This document shows positions 28,817-39,904 of a stretch of DNA of 64,000 nucleotides, piece after piece. How positions within the stretch are numbered: position 1 is the first letter of the stretch; every line of letters starts with the position of its first letter. This DNA is from JACKBJ01 sp964549495. GTDB lineage: Bacteria > Chloroflexota > Anaerolineae > Epilineales > Epilineaceae. The notes beneath the pieces were generated by a model, which was not told the origin of the DNA, did not search any database, and saw only the letters and a program-made list of their open reading frames with translations. Position numbers and translations under genes: made by a program. The DNA lies in assembly GCA_964549495.1 (NCBI GenBank), contig CAZJWJ010000020.1:1-64000 (forward strand), given 5' to 3'.

Positions 28817-29181
28817 ACGCCTCGGCTCTATTGGCGCTTCTGTTCAAGGAGCAGGGTCACGATGTCGTAGCGCAGCATCTGGAATCGGCCTGCATCTCGA
28901 CGATCAACATGGCGGAAGTCATCGGGAGGTTCACGCGCGACGGCCACTCGGCACTGACGACATGGCATCGGATCTCAGGGCTCCCCATCGAGGTGCTTCC
29001 CTTCACGATGGAAGAAGCGATCTTGACCGCGAGCCTCCTCCCGAAGACTCGCGAAGCCGGACTGTCCATCGCCGATCGGGCATGCCTTGCGGTCTCGATC
29101 TCGCGCGGACTGCCCGTTCTCACCGCCGACGCCACTTGGACGCAGGCCTCCGTTGGTGCAAGGGTCCAGCTCATCCGCTAG
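28804..29181 (+). CDS. VapC/FitB-like PIN-domain ribonuclease toxin
   Basis: 125-residue PIN-domain toxin expected to cleave RNA in a Mg2+-dependent way when freed from its antitoxin. The four acidic positions of the family are present: Asp in VVLDASALLALLF, Glu in INMAEVIGRF, Asp in SIADRACLAVS and Asp in VLTADATW. Length is typical. It is translated from an ATG inside the end of the antitoxin gene, so the pair is translationally coupled. The specific RNA target cannot be read from sequence. Confidence 0.9.
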   Translation: MVVLDASALLALLFKEQGHDVVAQHLESACISTINMAEVIGRFTRDGHSALTTWHRISGLPIEVLPFTMEEAILTASLLPKTREAGLSIADRACLAVSISRGLPVLTADATWTQASVGARVQLIR

Positions 29182-29253
29182 TCTTGCCTGCCCTGTTCTG
29201 ATCCGAGCCTCGGATCGATCGTCCTCATTCTCGAAGCCACTGGAGCCCTTTGC

Positions 29254-30939
<1,686 letters not shown>

Positions 30940-30976
30940 GCCGAGCGCCGATGATCAGGACCGTCGGCGACACCGA

Positions 30977-31801
30977 TCAGGGCCACCACGCGCCCTCGAT
31001 CCGGTCGACGCGGAAGGTGCGCTCGGCGCGGCGCAATCGGCAATAGGCCACTAGGTAGGGGCCGCGCATGCCGATGGGCTCGACGACTCTACGGGTGGCA
31101 CCCCGGCCGCGGGTGCGATAGGCGATGCCCACCGCGCGGTGCTCGCGCACGGCGGTGGCCAAGGGCTCGGTCAAGCGGGGCCGGAACGAGCCCGGGCCCA
31201 TGCCCTGGGCCTTCATGACTTGCGCCAAGCTGATCGAACCGCGCTTGGCCAGGTCCTCGAGCATGCGGCAGAGGATGGCGTGGGTGGTACGCACGTCGGC
31301 GCCGGCACGGTGGGCGCCGTCGATCTCGATCTGCATCGCCCGCGCCACACTGCCCAGCCGGTTGGAGCGGAAGCGGTAGTTGCGCCGCGCCAGCAGCAAG
31401 GTGTCGATTACCGGGATCGGCGGCATGGCGTGACCGGCCAGTTCCAGCTCGGCCGTCAGGAAGCCCAGGTCGAAAGGCGCGTTGTGGGCCACCAAGACGG
31501 CGCCATGAATGCGCTCGAGCAGCCCCTCGGCCAACTCGGAGAAGCGCGGCTGGCCTCGCAGGTCCTCGGAGGTCAGGCCGTTGACCGCGCTGGCCGCCGG
31601 GTCGATGGGCCGGCCGGGATCGACCAGGCTGCTGTGCAAAGCCGGCTCTTGGCCGGGCTCGACTCGCAGCACCGCGATCTCGACCACGCGGTCGCCGCGT
31701 TCCGGGCTGAGGCCGGTCGTCTCGACATCGACCACCGCCCAGGGCAGCTCCGTCAGGGGCCGCTCCATCAGGGCCGGGTCGCTCACCGAATCACGCTCCA
31801 T
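30977..31801 (-). CDS. DEDDh 3'-5' exonuclease (DnaQ-like) fused to a WYL domain
   Basis: 274-residue protein. Residues of about 18-190 are a DnaQ/RNase T-like exonuclease with all catalytic groups: WAVVDVETTGLSPERGD (D, E), VLVAHNAPFDLGFL (D) and HRAGADVRTTHAIL (H, D). Residues of about 210-274 look like a WYL domain (VGIAYRTRGRGATRRVVEPIG, GPYLVAYCRLRRAERTFRVDRI), a module that binds nucleic acid or nucleotide ligands in transcription factors and DNA-repair proteins. A role in DNA repair or nucleic-acid turnover controlled by the WYL module is an inference. The ATG at 31801 is used. Another ATG eleven codons later also precedes the first catalytic strand. Confidence 0.85.
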   Translation of the reverse strand: MERDSVSDPALMERPLTELPWAVVDVETTGLSPERGDRVVEIAVLRVEPGQEPALHSSLVDPGRPIDPAASAVNGLTSEDLRGQPRFSELAEGLLERIHGAVLVAHNAPFDLGFLTAELELAGHAMPPIPVIDTLLLARRNYRFRSNRLGSVARAMQIEIDGAHRAGADVRTTHAILCRMLEDLAKRGSISLAQVMKAQGMGPGSFRPRLTEPLATAVREHRAVGIAYRTRGRGATRRVVEPIGMRGPYLVAYCRLRRAERTFRVDRIEGAWWP

Positions 31802-31929
31802 GACATTGGCCGGCTGGACAGGCCGCTGGCCGATGGCCGGACCCGATTCGCCCGTGCCGCATCGACGCCCGCGACCACGCCGAATCGCTTCGGCGCGGAC
31901 CGAATGCTAACGCAGCCTCGCCTGCCCGG

Positions 31930-34377
31930 TCAATCCGCCCTCGGGCGCTCGAGATCCAGCTCCAAGCGCCGGTCCGGCAGCGCCGCGCCAGCGGCATCGA
32001 AGGCCGGAAAGCGATCCCCGGTCGCCAGCTCGTACAGGCCGACCTCGATGCGCAACGAGGCCGCACCGCTGCCCCCGTCGTCCGGCTCCAGGGCATGCAC
32101 ATCCCGCAAGGCCAGATCGGCCGGCCAATGCTCGATCGGCAGCCGCCCGCCCATCGGCGGGCCGTCCGCGGTGGACAAGAGCGCACCATCCCGGTCCAGG
32201 CGGTGAACGAAGACGCTGGCCCCGGCCAGCCCGGGCTCCAGCGGGCGACCCTCGCGCCGCAGCCAGACCAGCTCCAAACGATCGCCATCCAGCAACCGAG
32301 CCGAGAGCAGCTCGAGCGCCGACTCGGCACCGAAACGGGCCAAGGGGGCCGCCGAGGGCGTTGCGACATCGTCCGGAGCCACCAGCCCGTGGTCGAGCAG
32401 CACCAGGCGCGACAGGGTCATGGATCCGGGGCTCGAATCCGCGATCGCCTCCCCTTCGATCTCGACCGGCAGGCGCGCCTCGGGCTCGCCCTCCGGATAG
32501 AGGCCCAACTCGATCCGGGCCATGCCCCCGGCGGCGTCCGGCGCGAGTTCCATCTGCGGGGACAAGTGGTAGACCTCCCCCGGCTGCCAGGCCATGAAGG
32601 GATGCCGGCCTTCGAAGGGCGGCTGTTCCCATCGGCCGACCACCGCCCCCGAGGCATCGACCAGATGGAGGAAGACCACCAGGCCGTCCGCGTCCGACTC
32701 CAGTCGCCGCTGCAAGCCCGGCAGGGACTGCAGGTAGAGGTGGCCCGAAAGCGCGATCGGTCGATCCGCCGCGGCCTCGCGGAGGTCGACCATCAAGGTC
32801 GTCGAACCCCCAGGGACGAGCCGCGCCGCCATCGCGTGACCGACCAGGCGAACCTCGTCCCCGAAGTCGGCGAAGGGTCGACCGCTCGCAGGCAGATCCC
32901 CGCCCGCTGCCTCGACCGGCTCCGGCATGCGGTAGGCCGGTCGCAAGCTCCCGATTAGGGCCTGGCTTGCCAGCGCGGCCATCAAGAGGGATCCCAGGAC
33001 GGCGGCCCGCCACTCCGCGCGCGCCGGCGTCAGCGCCAGCAGGCCCGTCGCGCCGAGCAGGCCCAGCGCCGGCAGGGCCGTGTAGAGCAGCCGGCCGTGG
33101 GCCACGATGGTGTTCATCTCGAAGGCCAGACGAAAGACCGACAAGTAGACGGCGCCGGCGCAGAGCAGGGACAGGATCGTGGCCCGCCGGGCCGGCTCCG
33201 CCGCCGCGCGCCAGGACCGGGCAAACCACAGGGCGAGACCGACCAGCATGAGCAGCGCAAGGCCCCGTGCGACCAGGTATTGCCAGGCCTCCAGGCGCAC
33301 CGCCAGCCAGCCGAACCAGCCCCAGAAACTATCCAGCTGGATGCGCCAGTAGCTGCCCAACTCCTGGCTCAAGGGGATCTGCCGCTCGAGGTCGGTCGCC
33401 CGGGCCGAGAAGCGCTGCCAGCCCAGGGGGTCGCTCCAGCCGTAGAGCCGCATGTTGCGCAGGAACCACCAACCCGAGAGCAGCGCCGCCGGCAACGCGA
33501 TCCAGGCGCCCAGACGGACGGCGTCTCCCCGCACCGCGCTTCGACCCGCGCTGCGTCGCCGCCAGAGTTGCCACAGCCAGGCCAGCCCGACCAGGCCGAG
33601 CAAGGGCAAGGTGGTCAGCTTGGCCAGCAGGCAGAGGCCCAGGGCCAGACCGGCCTGCATGGCCTCGCGCCGGCCCGCGCCCGGCGCCGAGAGCCGCAGG
33701 GCAGCCAGCAAGGCCAGCGCGGCGCAAGCATTGGCCGCCGCATCGTTGGTGAAGACCGCGCTGGAGAAGACGAAGCCGGGCAGGAAGGCCACCAGGCTGG
33801 AGGCCAGCAGGGCCAGGGCCGGCCGACCGGGCCAGGCCAGCCGCGCCAGGGCCCAGCTGGCCCAGACCGTGATCATCCCGAAGGCCAGCGAGAGCAGGCG
33901 CAGGACGCGGGCGTCGCGCTGCTCCGGCGCGTCCTGGTAGGGAAAGGCCTCGCGCGAGAAGTGCAGCATCGCATTGTGCGGCTCGCCCGAATCCCAAGCG
34001 AAAGAGAAGAAGGGGTTGGGCCGAAAGCCCAGGTCCTCGACCCGCCCGCCCATCCCGATCAGCGCGCCGAGACCATAGTAGAGCGGCGGATGCTTGGCCT
34101 GGATCATGCCCTCGTCTTGCCGGGCCGGCGCCAGCGGCAGCCGCCCCTCGGTCAAGAGGTACTGGGTGAAGGCAAAGTGCTCCGTCTCGTCCGGCCCCTC
34201 GCCCATCGGGGTGGCCAGGTTGTAGGCCAGGGCCAGACAGGCATAGGCCGCCAGGACGAGCAGCAAGGCAAGCTTGGAGCGCCGGCCGTCCGAAGTCGGA
34301 GTCGGAGTCGCCGTCGGAGTCGGAATCGGAACCGAGCTGGACCCCGGCCTTGCGCTCTCGCTCGACACCCCACTCAT
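31930..34377 (-). CDS. Polytopic membrane protein, GT-C/DUF2142-like glycosyltransferase candidate
   Basis: 815-residue protein. A Pro/Thr-rich lead (VPIPTPTATPTPTSDG) precedes the first membrane helix (LALLLVLAAYACLALAYNLA). The next loop carries acidic residues in a GT-C-like position (TPMGEGPDETEHF) and KHPPLYYGLGALIG, features of polyprenyl-phosphate-sugar transferases and DUF2142 proteins. About ten more helices extend to residue 520, followed by a soluble C-terminal half of about 280 residues with beta-sandwich-like repeats (GLQRRLESDADGLVVFLHLVD). It may add sugars from a lipid carrier on the outer face of the membrane. The ATG at 34377 overlaps the Nudix stop (ATGA), fixing the start. 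Confidence 0.7.
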   Translation of the reverse strand: MSGVSSESARPGSSSVPIPTPTATPTPTSDGRRSKLALLLVLAAYACLALAYNLATPMGEGPDETEHFAFTQYLLTEGRLPLAPARQDEGMIQAKHPPLYYGLGALIGMGGRVEDLGFRPNPFFSFAWDSGEPHNAMLHFSREAFPYQDAPEQRDARVLRLLSLAFGMITVWASWALARLAWPGRPALALLASSLVAFLPGFVFSSAVFTNDAAANACAALALLAALRLSAPGAGRREAMQAGLALGLCLLAKLTTLPLLGLVGLAWLWQLWRRRSAGRSAVRGDAVRLGAWIALPAALLSGWWFLRNMRLYGWSDPLGWQRFSARATDLERQIPLSQELGSYWRIQLDSFWGWFGWLAVRLEAWQYLVARGLALLMLVGLALWFARSWRAAAEPARRATILSLLCAGAVYLSVFRLAFEMNTIVAHGRLLYTALPALGLLGATGLLALTPARAEWRAAVLGSLLMAALASQALIGSLRPAYRMPEPVEAAGGDLPASGRPFADFGDEVRLVGHAMAARLVPGGSTTLMVDLREAAADRPIALSGHLYLQSLPGLQRRLESDADGLVVFLHLVDASGAVVGRWEQPPFEGRHPFMAWQPGEVYHLSPQMELAPDAAGGMARIELGLYPEGEPEARLPVEIEGEAIADSSPGSMTLSRLVLLDHGLVAPDDVATPSAAPLARFGAESALELLSARLLDGDRLELVWLRREGRPLEPGLAGASVFVHRLDRDGALLSTADGPPMGGRLPIEHWPADLALRDVHALEPDDGGSGAASLRIEVGLYELATGDRFPAFDAAGAALPDRRLELDLERPRAD

Positions 34378-34854
34378 CGACCGCGCTCTCCGTGCTGGAT
34401 GGCCTTGCGCAGCACGTTGCGCTCCGCCGCGAAACTCAGCGCGCGCTCGGCCTCTTTCAGCGGCATCCAACGCGGTTCGAACTGCGCCACGTCGGCTTCC
34501 GGGCGACCGGCCAGATCCAAGCGGGCCATCGACGCCGAAGTTCCCGGCTCCGTCACCGGCCGCATGAGGAACCAATGCTCCCCGCACCGCATCCATCGCC
34601 CCCGATGGCGAAAGAGCACCCGCTGGAAGCCCAGGCCAGCCACCACCGCGAGCGCCTGCAACCCGCTCTCCTCGCTCACCTCGCGACAGGCCGCCGCATC
34701 GATCTCCTCGCCCGGCTCGACATGCCCCTTGGGCAGACGCAGCTCGTCGCGCGAGGGCCGACCGAGCACGAGGACCTGGCCCGCGTAGACCACCACGCCC
34801 CCGGCGGCGAGGTAGTCGAGTCGAAGCGCTCCCGCCGAGTCGAGGGGCGCGCGG

Positions 34855-34865
<11 letters not shown>
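34374..34865 (-). CDS. Nudix hydrolase
   Basis: 163-residue Nudix hydrolase that would split a nucleoside diphosphate linked to another moiety. The complete Nudix box is GHVEPGEEIDAAACREVSEESGL, matching GX5EX7REUXEEXGU; it follows RPSRDELRLPK. The specificity region (VLFRHRGRWMRCGEHWFLM, FEPRWMPLKEAERAL) does not identify the substrate. No ATG precedes the first strand. The TTG at 34865 is used because GAGGGG lies about ten bases upstream and it overlaps the end of the sirtuin gene. Coupling to a sirtuin suggests that O-acyl-ADP-ribose or ADP-ribose is its substrate, an inference from what sirtuins release. Confidence 0.88.
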
Positions 34866-35732
<867 letters not shown>

Positions 35733-35736
<4 letters not shown>

Positions 35737-38700
35737 GGCGCCAGCCAGCTGGGCCGGCAGGCCGCCAGGCCCTCGGCCAGCCGGGCGTAGATCGCCAAGA
35801 GCGAGCCGCCGTCGTCGGCGAACCAAGCTCGGGCCGGGTCGCCGGCCAACTCCGCCAGCAGCGCGCGGGCGGCATCCTGCCCCACCGCCACGCTGTGCAG
35901 CTCGGCGCCGGCGGCGCGCAGGGCGGCCGCCTCGGCGCGGGCATCGTCCTCGGTGCCCGGCGTCGGCGCGCCGTCGGAGAGCAGGATGACCACCGCCCGG
36001 CTGCCGCGCAAGCGGGCGTCACCTGTCAACTCGCCCCGCGCCCGCGCCAGCGCCCGGTCGATGCGCGTCCCGCGACCGATCTCCAGTCCGCGCAGCGTGT
36101 CCTCGAGCCGCGCCCGATCGTGACCGGATGCCAGGATGCGCGCGTTCTCATCGAAGGCCAGGATGCTCAGCCGGTCGCGCTGCAGGTCCAGCTGCTCGGT
36201 AAAGCGCAGCGCCGCGGCGCGAGCGGCCTCGATCTTGGCCTCGCCGCCGGGCGCGATGGGCGCGCCCATGCTGCTGGAGACGTCCAGCGCCAGAACCAGG
36301 TGCAGCCGGTGGTCCTGGCAATGTTCGCGCAGCAGCATCGGTAGGTAGACCGCCTCGGGCGTCGGGCTGGGCGTGAAGGTGACCGTCGGGGTCGGGCTGG
36401 GGCCCGGCGTCGGGCTGTGGACCGGGGTCGGGGTGGGCAGGAGCACGCGCACCCGCGGCACCGGGAAGAGGCTCTGGTCGGCATGCCCGAAGCCGTCGAC
36501 GAAGTCGGCCCAGGCGCGCTCGTTGGTCGGCCACAGGCCGGCCTCCTCCGGCCGCAGCCGGTAGCCCATCTCGATGCCCGGCTCGTAGACCTCCTCGAAG
36601 TGCCAGCGGAGGGTCTTGCCGTCGGGCGCGACCTCGGGCTCGAAGGGCCGGCCGGTGCCCGGCAGGTAGGTCATGTTGGCCGGCACCTCGTCGACCACCG
36701 TGATGCGCTCGAAGAGCCGCACCGCCTCGATGCGGCGCGCGATCTGCAGGTAGACGTCGCGCAATTCGGCACCCGAGGGGCTGTGGTAGTAGGCGCCGCC
36801 CACCTCGGCCATGCGGCGCAGGGTGCGCTCGTCCACGTCCGAGCCCAGGCCGATGGTGAAGAGGGTCACGCCGGCCTGCCGCGCTCGCTCCAGGGCCGGC
36901 ACCAAGCCCGCCGGATCCGGGTTGTGCTGGCTGCCGCCATCCGTGTCGCGGCCATCGGACATGAAGACGATGACCTTGCCCGCGCCCGCCCGCGAGCCCT
37001 CGCCGGTCACCAGATCGATGGAGGCCTCCAGCGGCGGCACCAGGCGCGTGCCGCCCTCGGGCTGCAGGCCGTTGACCGCCGCGATGGCCCGGCGCCGGTC
37101 GTCGGTCAACTCCAGCACCACCTGCGGCTCGCCGGCGAAGCGCACCAGGCCCACCCGCGTCAAGAGCGGATCGGTCTGGGCCAAAAAGGCGATGGCCGCG
37201 TTGCGGGCCGCCGACATCTTGGTCTCCTGGTTCATCGAGCCCGAGGTGTCGATGGCCAAGACCACGTCGGCCGTCTGCAGCTCCAAGGGGCAGGTGCCCT
37301 CGACCACCAAGGAGACGTCGACCGTCTCGCCCAAGAGAATCTCCTGCGGCGCGGCGCCCTTGTCGCGCACTACGGCGCAGCGCTCGGGGCTGGAGGGCGG
37401 CGGCAGCAGGACCTCCGGATCGGCCTCGGGCTGGTAGACCCGGATCTCGCCGCCGGCATCCAGCACGTAGAGCCGCCCGTCGTCGCCCAAGTCCAAGTCG
37501 ATGGGCCGGTCCTGGGGCTGGCCGGCCGGCCAGGCGCCCAGCGGCTCCCCATCCGGCCCGTAGGCGAAGACCCAATCGGCCCCGGTCAGCACCAGTGCCA
37601 CCCCGTCCTCGCGGGCCGTCAGGCGCAAGGGGCCGGTGGGAATCTCGACCGCGCCGACCCGGCTGCCGTCCAGGCGCCAGATCTCCAAATCGCCCGACTG
37701 CTGGTTGGCCAGGAAGACCCGCTGCCCCCCGATGGCCACATCCAAGAGGCCCTTGAAGGCGCCGGCCGAGAGGCTCCAGCGGGCCCGCTCGCTCAATTCG
37801 GCATCCAGCAGCCGCAGCTCCTGGCCCAACAGGTCCAGCACCGCCACGTGCTCCCGGTCGGCCGCGATGGCCTCGATGCGGTGCTCGTTGTCCCGCTCGG
37901 CCTGCCACGTCGCCTCGATCCCGCCCGCCGCGTCCAGCGACCGCACCGATCGCCCGCCGACCAGTTCGGAGCCGCTCAGGTAGTAGCGCCTTTCGCCGTG
38001 CGCGGCCACGTCCACCGGCGGCAGGCTGCCGCCCAGCTCGTACAGCCGGCCCGCCGGCCGGCCGTCCAGCGAGACCCGCTGCAGGTAGGGCGAGGCATCG
38101 CCCAGGAGCAGCTCGCCGCCGCCGGCGGCCAGGCGCTCCGGGGAGATCAGCCCGCCGTTGGGATAGACCGACTCCAGGGCCAGGAGCCCGGCATCGCCCA
38201 GATCGACGAGGCCCTGCGGCTCGACCAGGGCGTAGAGCCGGCCGGCGATGGTCATCTCCAGGTCCCAGACCTGCGCGAAGGGCCGGGCGCCCTGGCTGGG
38301 ATCGAGCTGGTCCAGTCGCGCCAGTCCGATGTCGGGCGCGCCGCCGAAGCGCTGCACCTGCAGGCTGGCGCCCGGCCCGGGCGTGACGGCCAAGCCGCCG
38401 GCCGCGGCGGTGGCGCCGGCCAGCGCGATGCGCTCGCTGGATCGGATGCCGCCGCCCTGGATGACGATGTCGCGCACCTCGCCGGCGCCGGGGTCGGCGA
38501 TCAGGAAGCGTCGGTAGTCGCGGCCCGGCGCCACGATGGCGTTGACCTCCGGATGGGCCAGGCCTTCGGGCGCCACGGATCCGTCGAGCGCGAAGCTGAC
38601 CAGCGGCCCGCCATCGGCGTCGTAGCCGTAGATGCGCTGGCGGTCGGTGGAGAGCACGTAGAAGGCCGCGTCGTCGGGATCGTGGGCCAGGGAGGGCACG

Positions 38701-39164
38701 ATGCCGGCCGGGCTGGGAAGATCGATGGCCGCGACCAAGCTGCCGTCCTCTTCGACGATCAGCACCCGGTCGCGCGCGCTGTCGCTGATGGCCAGACGTT
38801 TGGGTGATCCGGGCAGGACCGCCACGTCGCGAGGCTGGCTCAGCCCGCCGATCTCGCCGGCCAAGGGCTGGAGGCCCTGAAAGCCCAGGATGGGATCGTA
38901 GATCCGAATGCTGCCGGCCTGGCGATCGGTGGCGTAGATCCGCCCGGTGGCGGCATCGACGCCGATGCCGCCGGGCCGATGCCCCGCGGGCCAGCCCAGA
39001 CCGCGGCCGGCGGCTGGCTGGGCTTCGAGCTGCCAGCGCTCGACCAGCTCGTAGCCCAGGCGCTGGGACTGGGCGCTGGCGCCATCTGGCCGGCCTTGTT
39101 CGGAGCCGGCCAGAATCGACACCGCGGCCAGCGAGACGAGGCAGACGAGGCGGGAGCGGCGCAT
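35733..39164 (-). CDS. Secreted beta-propeller / double von Willebrand A surface protein
   Basis: 1143-residue exported protein. The signal peptide is RLVCLVSLAAVSILAG. Residues of about 40-600 contain NHL/propeller-type repeats (GGIGVDAATGRIYATDRQAG, GLYVLDAGGEIRVY-like units). The first vWA domain has a MIDAS motif in VVLAIDTSGSMNQE and IVFMSDGRDTDGG. A Pro/Thr linker (LPTPTPVHSPTPGPSPTPTV) precedes YLPMLLREHC and a second vWA domain (LVLALDVSSSMGAPI, VVILLSDGAPTPG). vWA domains bind ligands through a metal ion, so adhesion or complex assembly is likely; the ligand is unknown. The ATG at 39164 has AGGAG six bases upstream. It heads a coupled operon with sirtuin, Nudix and GT-C-like genes. 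Confidence 0.9.
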
Positions 39165-39904
39165 CGGCGACTCCTGGGGAGAGGGGCGGGCTGGCCTGGG
39201 CCATGCGCATTGGGGTCGGACGAAGGCAACCTTAGGATCGGCACCGTCCGGTGGTCAAGTCGAGAGACGCGGTGGCGGTGGCGGTCGTGACCCCGATCCC
39301 GGTCGCGGTGTGAGGATATGCAGCGCACACACGGGCATCGTCCGAAGCTCGGCCAGCGATTGGAGCCCCAAAAAGCCACGCGCCCGCCACCGCGGTTCCG
39401 CTTTCCCCAAAGCGTGATGGAACCGGGTGCCGGGCGCGCCAGGCACATGCGGGACTCCGCGCGATGCTCCGTGAGGTGCCGCCAAACGGATGGATCGCGG
39501 CGCCGAGCCCGATGGGGGTCCACGTCGGACCCTTGTTACGTCTACGAAGGAGTGTCGGTTGCGGGCTCCGCTCCCCAGCTCACCCGCGCCGATCTCATCA
39601 CCGGTTATACCCCGGGGGAGGGGTCGCCGGCTGTGAAGTAGGACGCAGTGGGACTGTGAATTGTTTCACAGCTAGCCGCATCTGCCTTCGTGGATTCAAG
39701 ACGGATCCGGCGGGCGGATCGTGACCGTGAGGCTGCGCGTAAGTTCGCGCCGGCCAAATCGCTCCATTCGACGGCCGGCGCGCGCGCAGCCGCACCGGAT
39801 CCGAGTCGCCACGGGGCTTTGCGCTGCCCGGGCGCTCGGCTAGCATGATCTCTTGGCCCGCCGGGCCGTCTCCGAAGTCCATGTACCGGGAGCACGGAAG
39901 CACC
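39165..39904. other. 740-bp stretch between divergent vWA and dsbD genes
   Basis: No convincing gene is seen. Short open frames here have no recognisable domain, signal or ribosome-binding site. It must hold the promoters of both flanking genes. The one clear signal is a perfect CRP-type palindrome at 39655-39670, annotated separately. It also contains GC-rich simple runs such as GGTGGCGGTGGCGGTCG near 39269. Confidence 0.5.
39655..39670. promoter_or_regulatory. CRP/FNR-family operator-like palindrome TGTGA-N6-TCACA
   Basis: TGTGAATTGTTTCACA is an exact match to the CRP consensus half-sites TGTGA and TCACA spaced by six bases. With one more pair on each side it is a 7-4-7 perfect inverted repeat (CTGTGAA TTGT TTCACAG, 39654-39671). 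It lies about 235 bases before the dsbD start and stands out as AT-richer than its surroundings. No CRP-family gene is in the window, so the binding protein is unknown. Confidence 0.5.

Noticed and set aside
36417..38807. A 796-codon plus-strand frame opposite the vWA surface protein
   Set aside because: No recognisable domain or signal; antisense to a well-supported gene.
39420..39523. A minus-strand peptide (ITLWGKRNRGGGRVAFWG) that looked like a possible lost gene
   Set aside because: No start signal, no continuing domain, and no family match that I recognise.
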